DNA of 64,000 nt from Verrucomicrobium sp. (GCA_028283855.1 JAPWJX010000003.1:620001-684000), one strand, 5' to 3'. Positions 8,693 through 16,928 are shown, counted from the stretch's first letter. Program-made: numbers and translations. Notes: a model not told the origin generated them from the letters alone.

Positions 8693-9261
8693 TCCTCCCT
8701 CTCGTCCACTATCCCGATCCCGTCCTGCGGGAGAAGGGCAAGCCGGTCGAGAAGTTCGACGCGAAGCTCCACGCCCTCATTGGGGACATGCTGGAGACGA
8801 TGGAGGCCTCCGGCGGCGTCGGCCTGGCGGCGCAGCAGATCGGCCGCGCGCTCCAGCTGGCCGTCGTCGACGTGGCGGGCATCGACGACGAGGACCGTCC
8901 CAGCGGCCTCCTCATCGAGGGCAAGGCGGTCGACGTCGAGGAGCACATGCCCCTCTTTCTCATCAACCCGCTTTTGGAAAAGACGAAGGCGAAGGTCGAC
9001 AGCGGCGAGGGGTGCCTCAGCTTCCCCGGCCTCCGCGTCGAGGTGCCGCGCAGCCGCCGCGTCGTCCTCTCCACCCACCTGGCCGACGGGACGCCCGTGA
9101 AGATGGAGGCGACCGGCTTTTTGGCCATCGTCATCCAGCACGAGTACGACCATCTCCAGGGGAAGCTCTTCATCGACTACCTCTCCGCCGAGGCGCGCGC
9201 CGCCATCAAGCCGGAGCTGGAGGCGCTGGAGGCGGCTTACGCCCCCTCGGGGGAAGCCTAG
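8689..9261 (+). CDS. def: Peptide deformylase
   Basis: 190 residues. It removes the N-formyl group from nascent proteins. All three signature motifs are present: GVGLAAQQIG (about 43-52), EGCLSFPG with the metal-binding cysteine, and QHEYDHLQG with the HExxH-type metal ligands. An insertion of about 12 residues between the first and second motifs (DDEDRPSGLLIEGK region) is longer than in E. coli Def. It overlaps exbD by ATGA. Its TAG stop is the first three bases of a palindromic repeat element. Confidence 0.93.
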   Translation: MILPLVHYPDPVLREKGKPVEKFDAKLHALIGDMLETMEASGGVGLAAQQIGRALQLAVVDVAGIDDEDRPSGLLIEGKAVDVEEHMPLFLINPLLEKTKAKVDSGEGCLSFPGLRVEVPRSRRVVLSTHLADGTPVKMEATGFLAIVIQHEYDHLQGKLFIDYLSAEARAAIKPELEALEAAYAPSGEA

Positions 9262-9534
9262 GTCGTGTTAACGAACCGGAAGGGGTCGCGTTGCGTCTAA
9301 AAAGCCTTCCATCAAGGCGAGAGGCCGCGCGGTGTGTCCACAGCGACACATAAGTGGCCGAGCAACGCGGATGGAAGGCTTTTTAGACGCAACCCTCCGG
9401 GCCGGGGTCCCTTGCCCCGCCCCCGTCGTTGCTCGACTCCTTATGGATTCGTTGAATCCACCGCGTCGCTCGCGCCTAGGGAGCGGGGCAAAGCCCCGCC
9501 GGCGCGGCCCCTTCCGGTTCGTTAACACGACCTA
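9259..9534. repeat. 276-bp palindromic element with 27-bp perfect terminal inverted repeats
   Basis: The ends (9259-9285 and 9508-9534) are exact 27-base inverted copies beginning TAGGTCGTGTTAACGAACC. A second exact inverted pair of 24 bases (9290-9313 and 9370-9393, beginning GTTGCGTCTAAAAAG) lies inside, together with small hairpins at 9444-9460 (TGGATTC/GAATCCA) and 9483-9499 (GCGGGGC/GCCCCGC). The TAG at each end is the stop codon of the flanking convergent genes def and alr. No coding sequence is credible. It resembles a non-autonomous mobile repeat (MITE or REP cluster) and would also act as a strong transcription barrier. Confidence 0.85.
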
Positions 9535-10653
9535 ACTCCAGCGCAAGTAGCGGCGGGGCAGCCGCTCCGCCAGCCGGGTGACGATCTCGTAGGAAATCGT
9601 CCCCGCCTTCTCCGCCAGCTCCCGGGCGGCGATCTCCTCCCCGTCCTGCCGCCCCAGCAGCACCGCCGCGTCGCCGGAGCGCGCGCCGGGCGCGCCGGAA
9701 ACGTCCACGATGATCTGGTCCATCGTCACCCGCCCGCGCACCGGGCAGCGGACGCCGCGCACCAGCACGTCGGCCCGGTTGGAAAGGGCGCGCGGGTAGC
9801 CGTCGCCGTAGCCCGCCGCCACCACCGCCAGCGTCTGCGGGCGGGGGAGCCGGTACGTCGCCCCGTAGCTGATCGTGCGGCCCGCCGGGAGGCGGCGGAC
9901 CAGGGTCAGCCGGGCTTTCAGGGAAAGGACGGGGCGGAGGAGCGGCTCGTCCTCCGGCCGGGGGCCCAGGCCGTAGAGGGCCAGGCCGGGGCGGACCCAG
10001 TCGCCGTGGCGGCCGCCGTCCGTCGCCGCGCCGGAAAGGAGGGCCGCGCTGTTCTCCAGATGCCAGGGAATCTCCGGGAAGGCGGCGCGCCAGGCGTGAA
10101 AGACGCGGGCTTGCCGCCGGGTGAAGGCGGGATCGTCGTCCGCCGCCGCGCAATGGCTGCACAGGCCGCCGATGCGCAGGCCGGGGAGACGGAGGACGGC
10201 GCGGAGCGCGGCCACGGCCTCCTCCGGCGGCAGGCCCAGGCGGCCCATGCCGGTGTCGACCTTGAAGTGGGCTTCCGCCGTCCGCCCCAGCTTCCGCGCG
10301 GCGGCGGCCAGCCAGCGGGCCTCCTGCACGGTGGAGAGGGTGGGCCATCCGCGCAGGGAGACGATCTCCTCCATCTCCTCCTTCTGCGCGGCGGAGAGGA
10401 GCAGCACGGGCCGGACCCAGCCGCGCCCCCGGCGCAGCGCGCGCAGCTCGTCCACGTCGGCCACGCCGCAGGCGGCGACGGGGCTCGCGGCGGCGGCCAG
10501 CTCCCGCGCCACGGGCAGGAGGCCGTGGCCGTAGGCGTTGGCCTTCACGGCGGCGACGATCCGCGCGCCGTCCGCCCGCTTGTGCAGGAAGGAAAGGTTG
10601 TGGCGCAGGGCGGCCCCGTCGACCTCGATCCAGGTGCGCAGGGGCGCCTTCAC
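9532..10653 (-). CDS. alr: Alanine racemase
   Basis: 373 residues. This PLP enzyme makes D-alanine for peptidoglycan. The PLP lysine is in AAVKANAYGHG (about residue 36), the second catalytic tyrosine region reads AAGYGDGYPRAL, and VTMDQIIVDV is the conserved MDQ segment. The GTG start at 10653 overlaps the tsaB stop (GTGA). It ends the six-gene minus-strand run sppA to alr. Its stop lies in the terminal repeat of the downstream element. Confidence 0.93.
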   Translation of the reverse strand: MKAPLRTWIEVDGAALRHNLSFLHKRADGARIVAAVKANAYGHGLLPVARELAAAASPVAACGVADVDELRALRRGRGWVRPVLLLSAAQKEEMEEIVSLRGWPTLSTVQEARWLAAAARKLGRTAEAHFKVDTGMGRLGLPPEEAVAALRAVLRLPGLRIGGLCSHCAAADDDPAFTRRQARVFHAWRAAFPEIPWHLENSAALLSGAATDGGRHGDWVRPGLALYGLGPRPEDEPLLRPVLSLKARLTLVRRLPAGRTISYGATYRLPRPQTLAVVAAGYGDGYPRALSNRADVLVRGVRCPVRGRVTMDQIIVDVSGAPGARSGDAAVLLGRQDGEEIAARELAEKAGTISYEIVTRLAERLPRRYLRWS

Positions 10654-11243
10654 GCGGCCTCCCGCAGGTAGATGGGCTCCAGGGCGCCGCTCCATTCCGG
10701 GGCGTCGTCCGGCAGGGAAAGGAAGTCGGCGGCGCGGGGGACGGCCCGTTCCGGGATCCCCTCCAGCGGATCGGCGCTCACCGCCAGGGTCAGTTTGGAG
10801 AGGAGGACGTCGACCTCCCCGCGCGGAACCAGGAAGGCGGGCTTTTCCAGGTTCCCGTTGGCGTAAATCGTGCAGTAGTAGTCGCCGCGCCGCGCGTCGG
10901 CGAAGACGCCCAGGCGCGTCACGTGGGACAGCCGCCGCCCGACGGAGGCGGTGCTGGCCACGCCCCGGACGGGCACGCGGCCGGGCAGCGCCAGGCCCTG
11001 CGCGGCGGCCAGCGCCACGCGGACGCCGGAGAAGGAGCCCGGCCCCAGGCCGACGACGATCCGCTCCGGCGGGCGCGCCTTGAGATCGAGGGCCTCGAGC
11101 GCGGCGAAGAGGGCCACGGAGGGGCGCCCCTTGCCGGGCTGCGCGCCGTCGTCGCTCCACCGCTCCTCGCGCAGGACGCGGACGCCGTCGCCCAGGGCGG
11201 CGGAGCCTTCCCGCGCGGAAGTCTCGATGGCCAGCGTGATCAT
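10650..11243 (-). CDS. tsaB: tRNA threonylcarbamoyladenosine biosynthesis protein TsaB
   Basis: 197 residues of the ASKHA fold. MITLAIETSAREGSAAL is the N-terminal phosphate-1 strand and VVGLGPGSFSGVRVALAAAQG is the family signature. TsaB is the partner that stabilises TsaD in making the t6A modification at position 37 of ANN-decoding tRNAs. It is coupled at both ends by 4-base overlaps (tsaE upstream, alr downstream), the common tsaE-tsaB arrangement. Confidence 0.9.
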   Translation of the reverse strand: MITLAIETSAREGSAALGDGVRVLREERWSDDGAQPGKGRPSVALFAALEALDLKARPPERIVVGLGPGSFSGVRVALAAAQGLALPGRVPVRGVASTASVGRRLSHVTRLGVFADARRGDYYCTIYANGNLEKPAFLVPRGEVDVLLSKLTLAVSADPLEGIPERAVPRAADFLSLPDDAPEWSGALEPIYLREAA

Positions 11244-11650
11244 AGGCGGAAGAGGCGGCGCGCGCCGTCGGGGAGGAGGTCCATTTGCCAGTGTTCCGTT
11301 TCCGGAGGCAGGTAGGGGAGGGCCAGTGCGGGCCATTCGATCGCGATCACCCCTTCCCCGACGTAGTCTTCCAGCCCCAGCCCGCGGACTTCCTCCGCGT
11401 GGGCCAGCCGGTAGAGGTCCAGGTGGTAGAGGGGGAAGCGGCCGCCCAGATATTCGTGGAGGAGGGAGAAGGTGGGGCTGGTCACCTCCCCGGAAAAGCC
11501 GAGGCCCGCGGCGAGGCCGCGCGCCAGCTCCGTCTTCCCCGCGCCGACGGGGCCGTGGAGGGCGAAAACCTCGCTCCCCTTGCAGCGGGCCGCCCAGGCC
11601 GCGCCCGCGGCGCGCGCCGCCGCGGCGTCAGGCAAAATGATCGAATCCAT
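11240..11650 (-). CDS. tsaE: tRNA threonylcarbamoyladenosine biosynthesis ATPase TsaE
   Basis: 136 residues. The P-loop is HGPVGAGKTELARGLA (about 32-47), followed by EVTSPTFSLLHEY and the Walker B-like LYHLDLYRL, all diagnostic of TsaE, the ATPase that resets the TsaBD complex in t6A synthesis. It overlaps thiL by 23 bases and tsaB by 4. Confidence 0.92.
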   Translation of the reverse strand: MDSIILPDAAAARAAGAAWAARCKGSEVFALHGPVGAGKTELARGLAAGLGFSGEVTSPTFSLLHEYLGGRFPLYHLDLYRLAHAEEVRGLGLEDYVGEGVIAIEWPALALPYLPPETEHWQMDLLPDGARRLFRL

Positions 11651-12512
11651 GGCCGAGGGTGCGCGGGGATTGCCCCCGTCCGGGCGCGGTCAGCGCGCCG
11701 ATGCGGCAGGGGGCGTGGGGAAAGGGCCACCGTTCCAAGCGCGCGCGGAGACGCGGCGGGGCGGCGAAGAGCAGCTCGTAATCCTCCCCGGCCTGGAGGG
11801 CCTGGGCGGGCGTGGCGCCGGAGGCGGCGGCCCGGGCCAGGAGCGCGGGGTCCAGGCGGAAGCCGCAGCGGGAGGCCTGGGCCAGCCGGGGAAGGTCGGC
11901 GGCCAGCCCGTCGCTCAAGTCCATCATGGCGTGCGCGGCGCGGTTCCGGGCCAGCCAGGCGCCTTCCTTCAGCCGGGGGGTGAAACGGAGGTGGTGGTTT
12001 TTCCCCGCGCGGGTGGCGTTGCGGCCCAGGGGGCCGGTGACCCAGAGGTCGTCGCCCGGCTTGCCGCCGGAGCGCAGGACGGGCGCGGCCGCGCAGAGGC
12101 CCAGAAGGGAAATGGAGAGGAGGAGGCGCGGCGCGCGCGTCGTCTCCCCGCCGACGAGGGCGACGCCGCATTCCTCCGCCAGGGCGGAGAGCCCTTTATA
12201 GAGCCCGGCGACGCGCGCGGCGGCGGTCCGGGGCGGCAGCGCCAGGGTGACGAGGGCGTGGGTCGGCCTGCCGCCCATCGCGGCCACGTCGCTCACCGCG
12301 CGGGCCAGCGCCTTGCGCCCGGCCAGCGGCGCGGGCGTGGCGGGGAGGAAGTGGACGCCCTCCACCACGGCGTCGGTCTTGAAGAGGAGGGTTTTTCCGC
12401 CCAGGCGGAGGACGGCGCAGTCGTCCCCGGGGCCGACGCGGACGTCCCCGCCCGTTTTCCAGGAGCGGGTCAGCAGGGGGATGAGGCGGTCTTCGGCGGG
12501 GAGCGGGCTCAC
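11628..12512 (-). CDS. thiL: Thiamine-monophosphate kinase
   Basis: 294 residues from the GTG at 12512. It converts thiamine monophosphate to thiamine diphosphate. The N-terminal GPGDDCAVL, LLFKTDAVVEGVHFLP and SDVAAMGGRP, and the later LVGGETTRA and MMDLSDGLAADLPRLA, match ThiL. EDYELLFAAP is the C-terminal signature. It overlaps the CPBP gene stop by 4 bases (GTGA), and its end overlaps tsaE. Confidence 0.9.
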   Translation of the reverse strand: MSPLPAEDRLIPLLTRSWKTGGDVRVGPGDDCAVLRLGGKTLLFKTDAVVEGVHFLPATPAPLAGRKALARAVSDVAAMGGRPTHALVTLALPPRTAAARVAGLYKGLSALAEECGVALVGGETTRAPRLLLSISLLGLCAAAPVLRSGGKPGDDLWVTGPLGRNATRAGKNHHLRFTPRLKEGAWLARNRAAHAMMDLSDGLAADLPRLAQASRCGFRLDPALLARAAASGATPAQALQAGEDYELLFAAPPRLRARLERWPFPHAPCRIGALTAPGRGQSPRTLGHGFDHFA

Positions 12513-13297
12513 AGGGTGGTATGGCCGGAGAGAAGGATGAGGACGGTGGAGAGATTGAACCAAAAGTGGACGGCGATGCAAAGGAGGAGGGAGCCCGACC
12601 ACTCGTGAACGAGGGCCAGGACGAGGCCGATGGCGGCCAGCGGCAGGAAGGTGAGGGCGTGGGCGTGGAGCGCGGCGAAGCAAAGGGCGGAGAGGAGGCC
12701 GCCGGCGATCGCGCCGCGCCGTTCCCCCAGCGCGGCGAAGCGGGCCTTGAAGAGGGCCTGCAGGAAGCCGCGGAAGAAGACCTCCTCCGCCACCGGGGCC
12801 AGGACCAGCGCGGCGAGGACGACGGGGACCAGCTGCCGCCAGCCGTGCGTGCCTAGGAAGAGGTCGACGGCGGGCTCCAGAGGCGTTTTCCAGTGGAAGG
12901 CCTGGAAGAGGGCGCCCATGGCGCCGGAGAAGAGCTGGAGCGGCAGGGAGATGACGGCGGCGATCCAGAGGCCCAGGCCCAGGGCGGCGGCGGGGGAGAG
13001 GTCGCCCCAGCCGAGGCCGAGCCGCGCGCGCAGCCCCGGCATCCCCTCCCGGTAGACCCAGAGGAGGAGGACGCCCGCCAGCGCGGTGCCGCTGAACCAG
13101 AAGCCGCCCAGGAGGACCGCCCCGGCCAGGAGGAAGACGAAGAAGCCGAGGAGGTCGGCCGCGGGAGGGTCGAAGGGGCGGACGCCGCCGGTCCGCACGG
13201 GGCGGCCCCGCAGGAAGCGGCCCAGCGCCCACGCGGCCAGGCAGGTCAGCGCCCCCCAGACGGGAAGGAGCCAGGCGGGCAGGGCGACGTCGTCCAC
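12509..13297 (-). CDS. CPBP-family intramembrane metalloprotease (CAAX protease-like)
   Basis: 262 residues with about seven membrane helices. The CPBP/Abi motif 1 is VAEEVFFRGFL (Glu-Glu and Arg, near residue 170). The second histidine segment is ALHAHALTFLPLAAIGLVLA, and HFWFN near the C-terminus supplies the last polar position. The family includes CAAX-like proteases and bacteriocin-immunity proteins; the substrate is unknown. GTG start. It lies in the sppA-thiL run, 9 bases after sppA. Confidence 0.85.
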   Translation of the reverse strand: MDDVALPAWLLPVWGALTCLAAWALGRFLRGRPVRTGGVRPFDPPAADLLGFFVFLLAGAVLLGGFWFSGTALAGVLLLWVYREGMPGLRARLGLGWGDLSPAAALGLGLWIAAVISLPLQLFSGAMGALFQAFHWKTPLEPAVDLFLGTHGWRQLVPVVLAALVLAPVAEEVFFRGFLQALFKARFAALGERRGAIAGGLLSALCFAALHAHALTFLPLAAIGLVLALVHEWSGSLLLCIAVHFWFNLSTVLILLSGHTTL

Positions 13298-13306
13298 GCG
13301 GAGGCC

Positions 13307-14311
13307 CTAGTAACCGACGGCGGATGCGGGCAGGTAGTAGAACTTCCCGCTGCGCAGCGGCAGGGCGGCGGGTGTGGCGGCGCCGGGCAGCTCCACCTTC
13401 AGGTGGCCGATGGGGGAGGCCAGGAGGCCCTTCACCAGGCGGCCGTAGTTGACCGGCGGGACGTACTGGACCAGGCGGGCTTTCTGGAGCTTGCAGAGTT
13501 CCTGCTCCTTCTTCACGGCGTCCTCGAAGTAGCCGAGGCCGTCGACCAGGCCCGCGTCCTTCGCCTGCGCGCCGGAGAGGACGCGCCCGTCGGCGATGCC
13601 CGCGCGGAGCTTGGCCTCGTCGAGCTTGCGCTCCTTCGCCACCAGGCCGACGAAGCGGCTGTAGGTCTCGTTGATGAGCCCCTGGACGTAGGCGAGCTCC
13701 TCCGGCGTGGCCGGGCGGAAGGGGGAGAGGAGGTCCTTCATCTTGCCGGACTTGATGACCAGCGCGCGGACGCCGATCTTCCCCAGGAGGTCGCCCACGT
13801 TGAAGGTCTCCAGGATGACGCCGATCGAGCCGGTGAGGGAGAGGGGGTTGGCCATCAGGTAGGTGCCGCCCAGCGCGCTGTAATAGCCGCCGGAGGCCGC
13901 GATCGACTCCATGTAGACGGTGACCGGCTTGCCCCCGTCGCGCAGGGAGGAGATGTAGTGGTAGATCTCGTCGCTGGCCGTCACCTCGCCGCCGGGGGAG
14001 TCGATGCGGAGGACCACGCCCTTCACGTCGCGGTCGCGGGCGGCCTGCTCCACCTGCAGGCGGATGTCGTCGACCAGGTCGGCGCCGTAGTCGCCGCTGC
14101 CGGCGGAGTCGATCAGGCCGCGCAGGTCGATGAGGACGATCTTGTCGGAGGCGCTTGCCGCGCCGGAGACGTAATCCTCGTCGAAGGTGACCGGGCCGCT
14201 CACGCCGCGGCCCTTCATCTTGTTGGCGATGAAAAGGATGACATTCACGACCAGGCTCACCGCGAGGAGCAGGACGAGCAGGATGCCGAGACAGCCGGAG
14301 GACTTGCGCAT
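13307..14311 (-). CDS. sppA: Signal peptide peptidase SppA, short form
   Basis: 334 residues from ATG 14311 (another ATG at 14344 would add 11). One N-terminal membrane anchor (GILLVLLLAVSLVVNVILFI) is followed by the ClpP-fold peptidase domain. DSPGGEVTASDEIY, IAASGGYYSALGG (catalytic serine) and IKSGKMKDLLSPFRP (catalytic lysine region) match 36K-type SppA, which digests cleaved signal peptides in the membrane. It leads the six-gene run to alr. A repeat element lies directly upstream, so its promoter is probably inside or next to that element. Confidence 0.88.
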   Translation of the reverse strand: MRKSSGCLGILLVLLLAVSLVVNVILFIANKMKGRGVSGPVTFDEDYVSGAASASDKIVLIDLRGLIDSAGSGDYGADLVDDIRLQVEQAARDRDVKGVVLRIDSPGGEVTASDEIYHYISSLRDGGKPVTVYMESIAASGGYYSALGGTYLMANPLSLTGSIGVILETFNVGDLLGKIGVRALVIKSGKMKDLLSPFRPATPEELAYVQGLINETYSRFVGLVAKERKLDEAKLRAGIADGRVLSGAQAKDAGLVDGLGYFEDAVKKEQELCKLQKARLVQYVPPVNYGRLVKGLLASPIGHLKVELPGAATPAALPLRSGKFYYLPASAVGY

Positions 14312-14370
14312 AGAGACGTCCACCGTAGCCGACCGATTGGCCATCGCGCAAGGGCCGGGCCACCTGGGAG

Positions 14371-14764
14371 GGGGATCCAAGGGGGGACGCCGGCCCCCCC
14401 TTGCGTCTGTAAAATCTCCGTCCACCGGGCGGCGCGTGGACGCTGGCGCGGAAAATGGGAGTCCCTCCGGCGGCCTCCTGCCCTGGGATGTGGCTTAGGG
14501 CCGCCCGGCTCCGTTCCGGCTCGGTTGAGTGCGTCGGGGCTTTTCCTCGGAATGAGTGTCGTCCTTCCGGCCTCCTCTTCGCCCGGCGGGCCGCTCGCCC
14601 GGCGGGCCCCGACCCGCAGACCGGAGACAGAATGGGGCGCCGCTCTCACGCCCCAGGACAGGACGTGACCCAAGGGCCCAACTTTAACGCGCCAGCGCCA
14701 GCGCGCCGCCCGGTGGACGGAGGTTTCACAGACGCAAGGGGGGCGCAGCCCCCCTTGGATCCCC
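14371..14764. repeat. Imperfect long inverted-repeat element with REP-like hairpins at both ends
   Basis: The left arm (14371-14450) and right arm (14688-14764) are inverted copies over nearly 80 bases with only scattered differences. Each arm carries a G-run/C-run hairpin bounded by TTGGATCCCC and AGACGCAA. The interior (about 14451-14687) has no convincing gene. It occupies the whole non-coding stretch between sppA and the DUF309 gene and looks like a non-autonomous repeat or paired REP unit. Confidence 0.75.
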
Positions 14765-14766
14765 GC

Positions 14767-14799
14767 CCCTTTCGGGCGGCGTTCAGCCGCCCGAAAGGG
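14767..14799 (-). terminator. Strong hairpin at the end of the DUF309 gene
   Basis: CCCTTTCGGGCGGC (14767-14780) pairs exactly with GCCGCCCGAAAGGG (14786-14799); the 5-base loop contains the gene's stop codon. There is no T-run, so this may be a rho-assisted terminator or an mRNA 3' stabiliser. Confidence 0.5.
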
Positions 14800-15208
14800 A
14801 GAGCCGCGGCGCCGTCTCCGGCGTCCACGGGTTCTCCCGGAAATCGGAAACGGCCAATCGCGCCCGGTACCGCGCGCAGAGTTCCAGCGCATCGCCCAGC
14901 GCGAAGTCGTGGTGCACCGCCGGGTACCGCCGCAGGTTCGCCTCGGCCAGGGCGAAGAGGTTGCCCGCCGGCTTGAGCCGCCCCTTCTTCAGATGGACGA
15001 AGGCCCCGGCCAGCTGGATCAGCCCCTTGTAGAAGTCCCCGTCCGGCTGGCGGCGGCGGGGGAGCCAGAGGGCTTCCAGGACGTCGTGGGCCTCGTAATA
15101 AAGCTGCTGGTTGAAGCAGGCGAAATAGCCGGAGTAATGCGGGTCGTGGCCGGGATCGGCCTCCCCGCATGCGGCGAGCAGCTCGGCGACTCGGTCCGAC
15201 TTGCTCAA
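14783..15208 (-). CDS. DUF309 family protein
   Basis: 141 residues. YSGYFACFNQQLYYEAHDVL followed by LW and FYKGLIQLAGAFVHLKKG are the conserved helices of the DUF309 family (helical bundle, function unknown). The start is a TTG at 15208 that shares bases with the TGA of the upstream glutaredoxin-like gene (TTGA), so translation is probably coupled. No earlier in-frame start gives family-like sequence. Confidence 0.75.
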   Translation of the reverse strand: MSKSDRVAELLAACGEADPGHDPHYSGYFACFNQQLYYEAHDVLEALWLPRRRQPDGDFYKGLIQLAGAFVHLKKGRLKPAGNLFALAEANLRRYPAVHHDFALGDALELCARYRARLAVSDFRENPWTPETAPRLSLSGG

Positions 15209-15444
15209 GCCAGCTTGTTCTCCTTGAGGAAGGCCTCCAGCTCCTCCCCGCCGAAGTCGGCCAGGAGGTGGTCCTCCCATTCCAGGGTGGGGGCTTTCGT
15301 CTGGCCGGAAATTTCCTGCATCCGCTTGAAGGCCTGGCGGTCCCGGAGGACGTCGACCCGGTCATAGGAAATATGGTGGCGGTTCAGGACTTCCTCCGCC
15401 TCGGTGCACCAGGGGCAGCCGGTCTTCACGTACAAAGTGGGCAT
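15205..15444 (-). CDS. Glutaredoxin-like thiol-disulfide protein
   Basis: 79 residues. MPTLYVKTGCPWCTEAEEVL carries the CPWC redox pair at the start of the first helix, and KAPTLEWEDHLLADFGGEEL contains the cis-proline and the C-terminal helix of glutaredoxins. It probably reduces disulfides or binds iron-sulfur clusters in the cytosol. It is coupled to the DUF309 gene. Confidence 0.85.
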   Translation of the reverse strand: MPTLYVKTGCPWCTEAEEVLNRHHISYDRVDVLRDRQAFKRMQEISGQTKAPTLEWEDHLLADFGGEELEAFLKENKLA

Positions 15445-15523
15445 GGGGGTACCCTACGCCCAAAACGAAAATTTGTCGAAAAGCGCGCGACTTTTTCCAA
15501 ACGCCCCGGTTAAATCCCGACCT

Positions 15524-15862
15524 ATGCGCAAGCTCTCCCTGCTGATTGTCGCCGCGACCCTGGCCTCCTTCACCGGCCTGTCTCTGGCCCAGACCCCCGC
15601 TTCCAACGCCCCCGTCACTCCCGTGACGGAGCCCGCTCCCGCCGTCCAGGCGCCGGCCGACGCCACGCCGTCGAGCTCCACCGCCACCCCCTCGGCCCCC
15701 GCGCCGGCGGAAAACACCGCCACCAACGCCCCCGCCAAGACGGAGGCGGCGGCCAAGAAGACCACGGCCAAGAAGTCTTCCTCCTCCAAGAAGAAGGCCA
15801 AAAAGAAGAAGAAGGCCAAGAAGACCACGAAAACGACGAAGACGACCGAGTCTTCCCAGTAA
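15524..15862 (+). CDS. Secreted alanine/proline- then lysine-rich protein
   Basis: 112 residues. A signal peptide (MRKLSLLIVAATLASFTGLS, cut near LAQ) is followed by a low-complexity Ala/Pro/Thr segment (about 24-75) and a strongly basic Lys/Ser/Thr tail (about 76-112). There is no domain; it may bind nucleic acid, acidic polymers or the envelope (inference). An in-frame ATG upstream at 15404 falls inside the opposite gene and was not used. A strong terminator follows. Confidence 0.6.
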   Translation: MRKLSLLIVAATLASFTGLSLAQTPASNAPVTPVTEPAPAVQAPADATPSSSTATPSAPAPAENTATNAPAKTEAAAKKTTAKKSSSSKKKAKKKKKAKKTTKTTKTTESSQ

Positions 15863-15884
15863 TCTTTCCCGAATCACCCGAAAC

Positions 15885-15920
15885 AAAAAAACCCAGCGGC
15901 AAGGCGCCGCTGGGTTTTTT
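15885..15920. terminator. Bidirectional intrinsic terminator
   Basis: AAAAAACCCAGCGGC (15885-15900 region) pairs with GCCGCTGGGTTTTTT (15906-15920) around an AAGGC loop. It serves the Lys-rich protein gene and the convergent pfkA. Confidence 0.9.
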
Positions 15921-15935
15921 CGTGCCGGGATTTTC

Positions 15936-16928
15936 CTACGCCTCGTCGAACGGGTCGCCGAACTCGGTGCCCAGGTTGCGCGCCACGCGGATCGCGTCGG
16001 CGGGCAGGGGTTTTTTCTTTCCCAGGATGTCGGAGAGGGCGCGCAGCTGCATCTGCCCCTGGGCCTGGGCGACCATCACGCCGCTCTGTCCTTCCGTGAG
16101 GGCCAGGACGGCGCGTTCCCCCATCCGGCTGCCCAGCAGGCGGTCGAAGTGGGTGGGCACGCCGCCGCGCTGGACGTGGCCCAGGACAGTCAAACGCATT
16201 TCCTGACGAATGGGGCCTGCGTCGTGCAGGCGCTTCATCAGCTCCTCCCCGCTGCAGACGCCTTCCGCCACGATGATGACGCTGTTGTTGTGGTTGTGCT
16301 CGAAGCGGCGGGCCAGCTTTTCCAGGATGCGCGGGGCGTTGAGCTTGTACTCCGGGATGACGGCGATCTGGGAGCCGGTGGAGATCGTCGTCATGAGGGC
16401 CAGGTAGCCGCTGTCGCGGCCCATGACCTCCACGATGAAGCAGCGCCGGTGGCTGGCCGCCGTGGCGCGGATCATGTCGACGAGGTGGATGATGGTGTTC
16501 AGCGCCGTGTCGACGCCGATGCCCATGTCGGTCCCGTAGATGTCGTTGTCGATCGTGCCGGGAAGGCCGACGACGGGGAAGCCGAGCTGGTGGAGCTTCT
16601 GCGCGCCGGTCAGGGAGCCGTCCCCGCCGATGACGATGAGCCCCTCGATCCCCTGGCGGCGGAGCACCTCCACGGCGCGGCGCTGGCCCGCTTCCTCGCG
16701 GAATTCCAGGCAGCGGCTGGTTTGCAGGAAGGTTCCGGGATCGCGGTTTTTCCCGCTGACCTTCAGGGCGTCGAGGGGGACGAACTGCTCGTCAAAGATG
16801 CCCTGGTATCCATTCTGGATGCCCACGACTTCCAAGCCGAAGTTCAGGCCGGTGCGGGTGACGGAGGCGATGGCCGGGTTCATTCCCGGCGAGTCGCCGC
16901 CGGAGGTAAGGACGGCAAAGCGCTTCAT
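15936..16928 (-). CDS. pfkA: 6-phosphofructokinase
   Basis: 330 residues. It phosphorylates fructose 6-phosphate. The N-terminal LTSGGDSPGMNP, IVIGGDGSLTGAQ (about 98-110), GLPGTIDNDI with the catalytic Asp, and MGRDSGYLAL are group A PFK motifs. Glycine in GGDGS rather than GGDDS argues for ATP rather than pyrophosphate as donor. Its ATG directly follows the TAA of the cyclo-ligase gene with no gap. Confidence 0.93.
   Translation of the reverse strand: MKRFAVLTSGGDSPGMNPAIASVTRTGLNFGLEVVGIQNGYQGIFDEQFVPLDALKVSGKNRDPGTFLQTSRCLEFREEAGQRRAVEVLRRQGIEGLIVIGGDGSLTGAQKLHQLGFPVVGLPGTIDNDIYGTDMGIGVDTALNTIIHLVDMIRATAASHRRCFIVEVMGRDSGYLALMTTISTGSQIAVIPEYKLNAPRILEKLARRFEHNHNNSVIIVAEGVCSGEELMKRLHDAGPIRQEMRLTVLGHVQRGGVPTHFDRLLGSRMGERAVLALTEGQSGVMVAQAQGQMQLRALSDILGKKKPLPADAIRVARNLGTEFGDPFDEA

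Noticed and set aside
9268-9535. Short frames inside the palindromic element
   Set aside because: They read through both terminal repeats and the hairpins; the product is compositionally random.
14257-14976. Frames of 170-240 codons across the repeat upstream of sppA
   Set aside because: They run across inverted-repeat arms and into neighbouring genes in the wrong frame.
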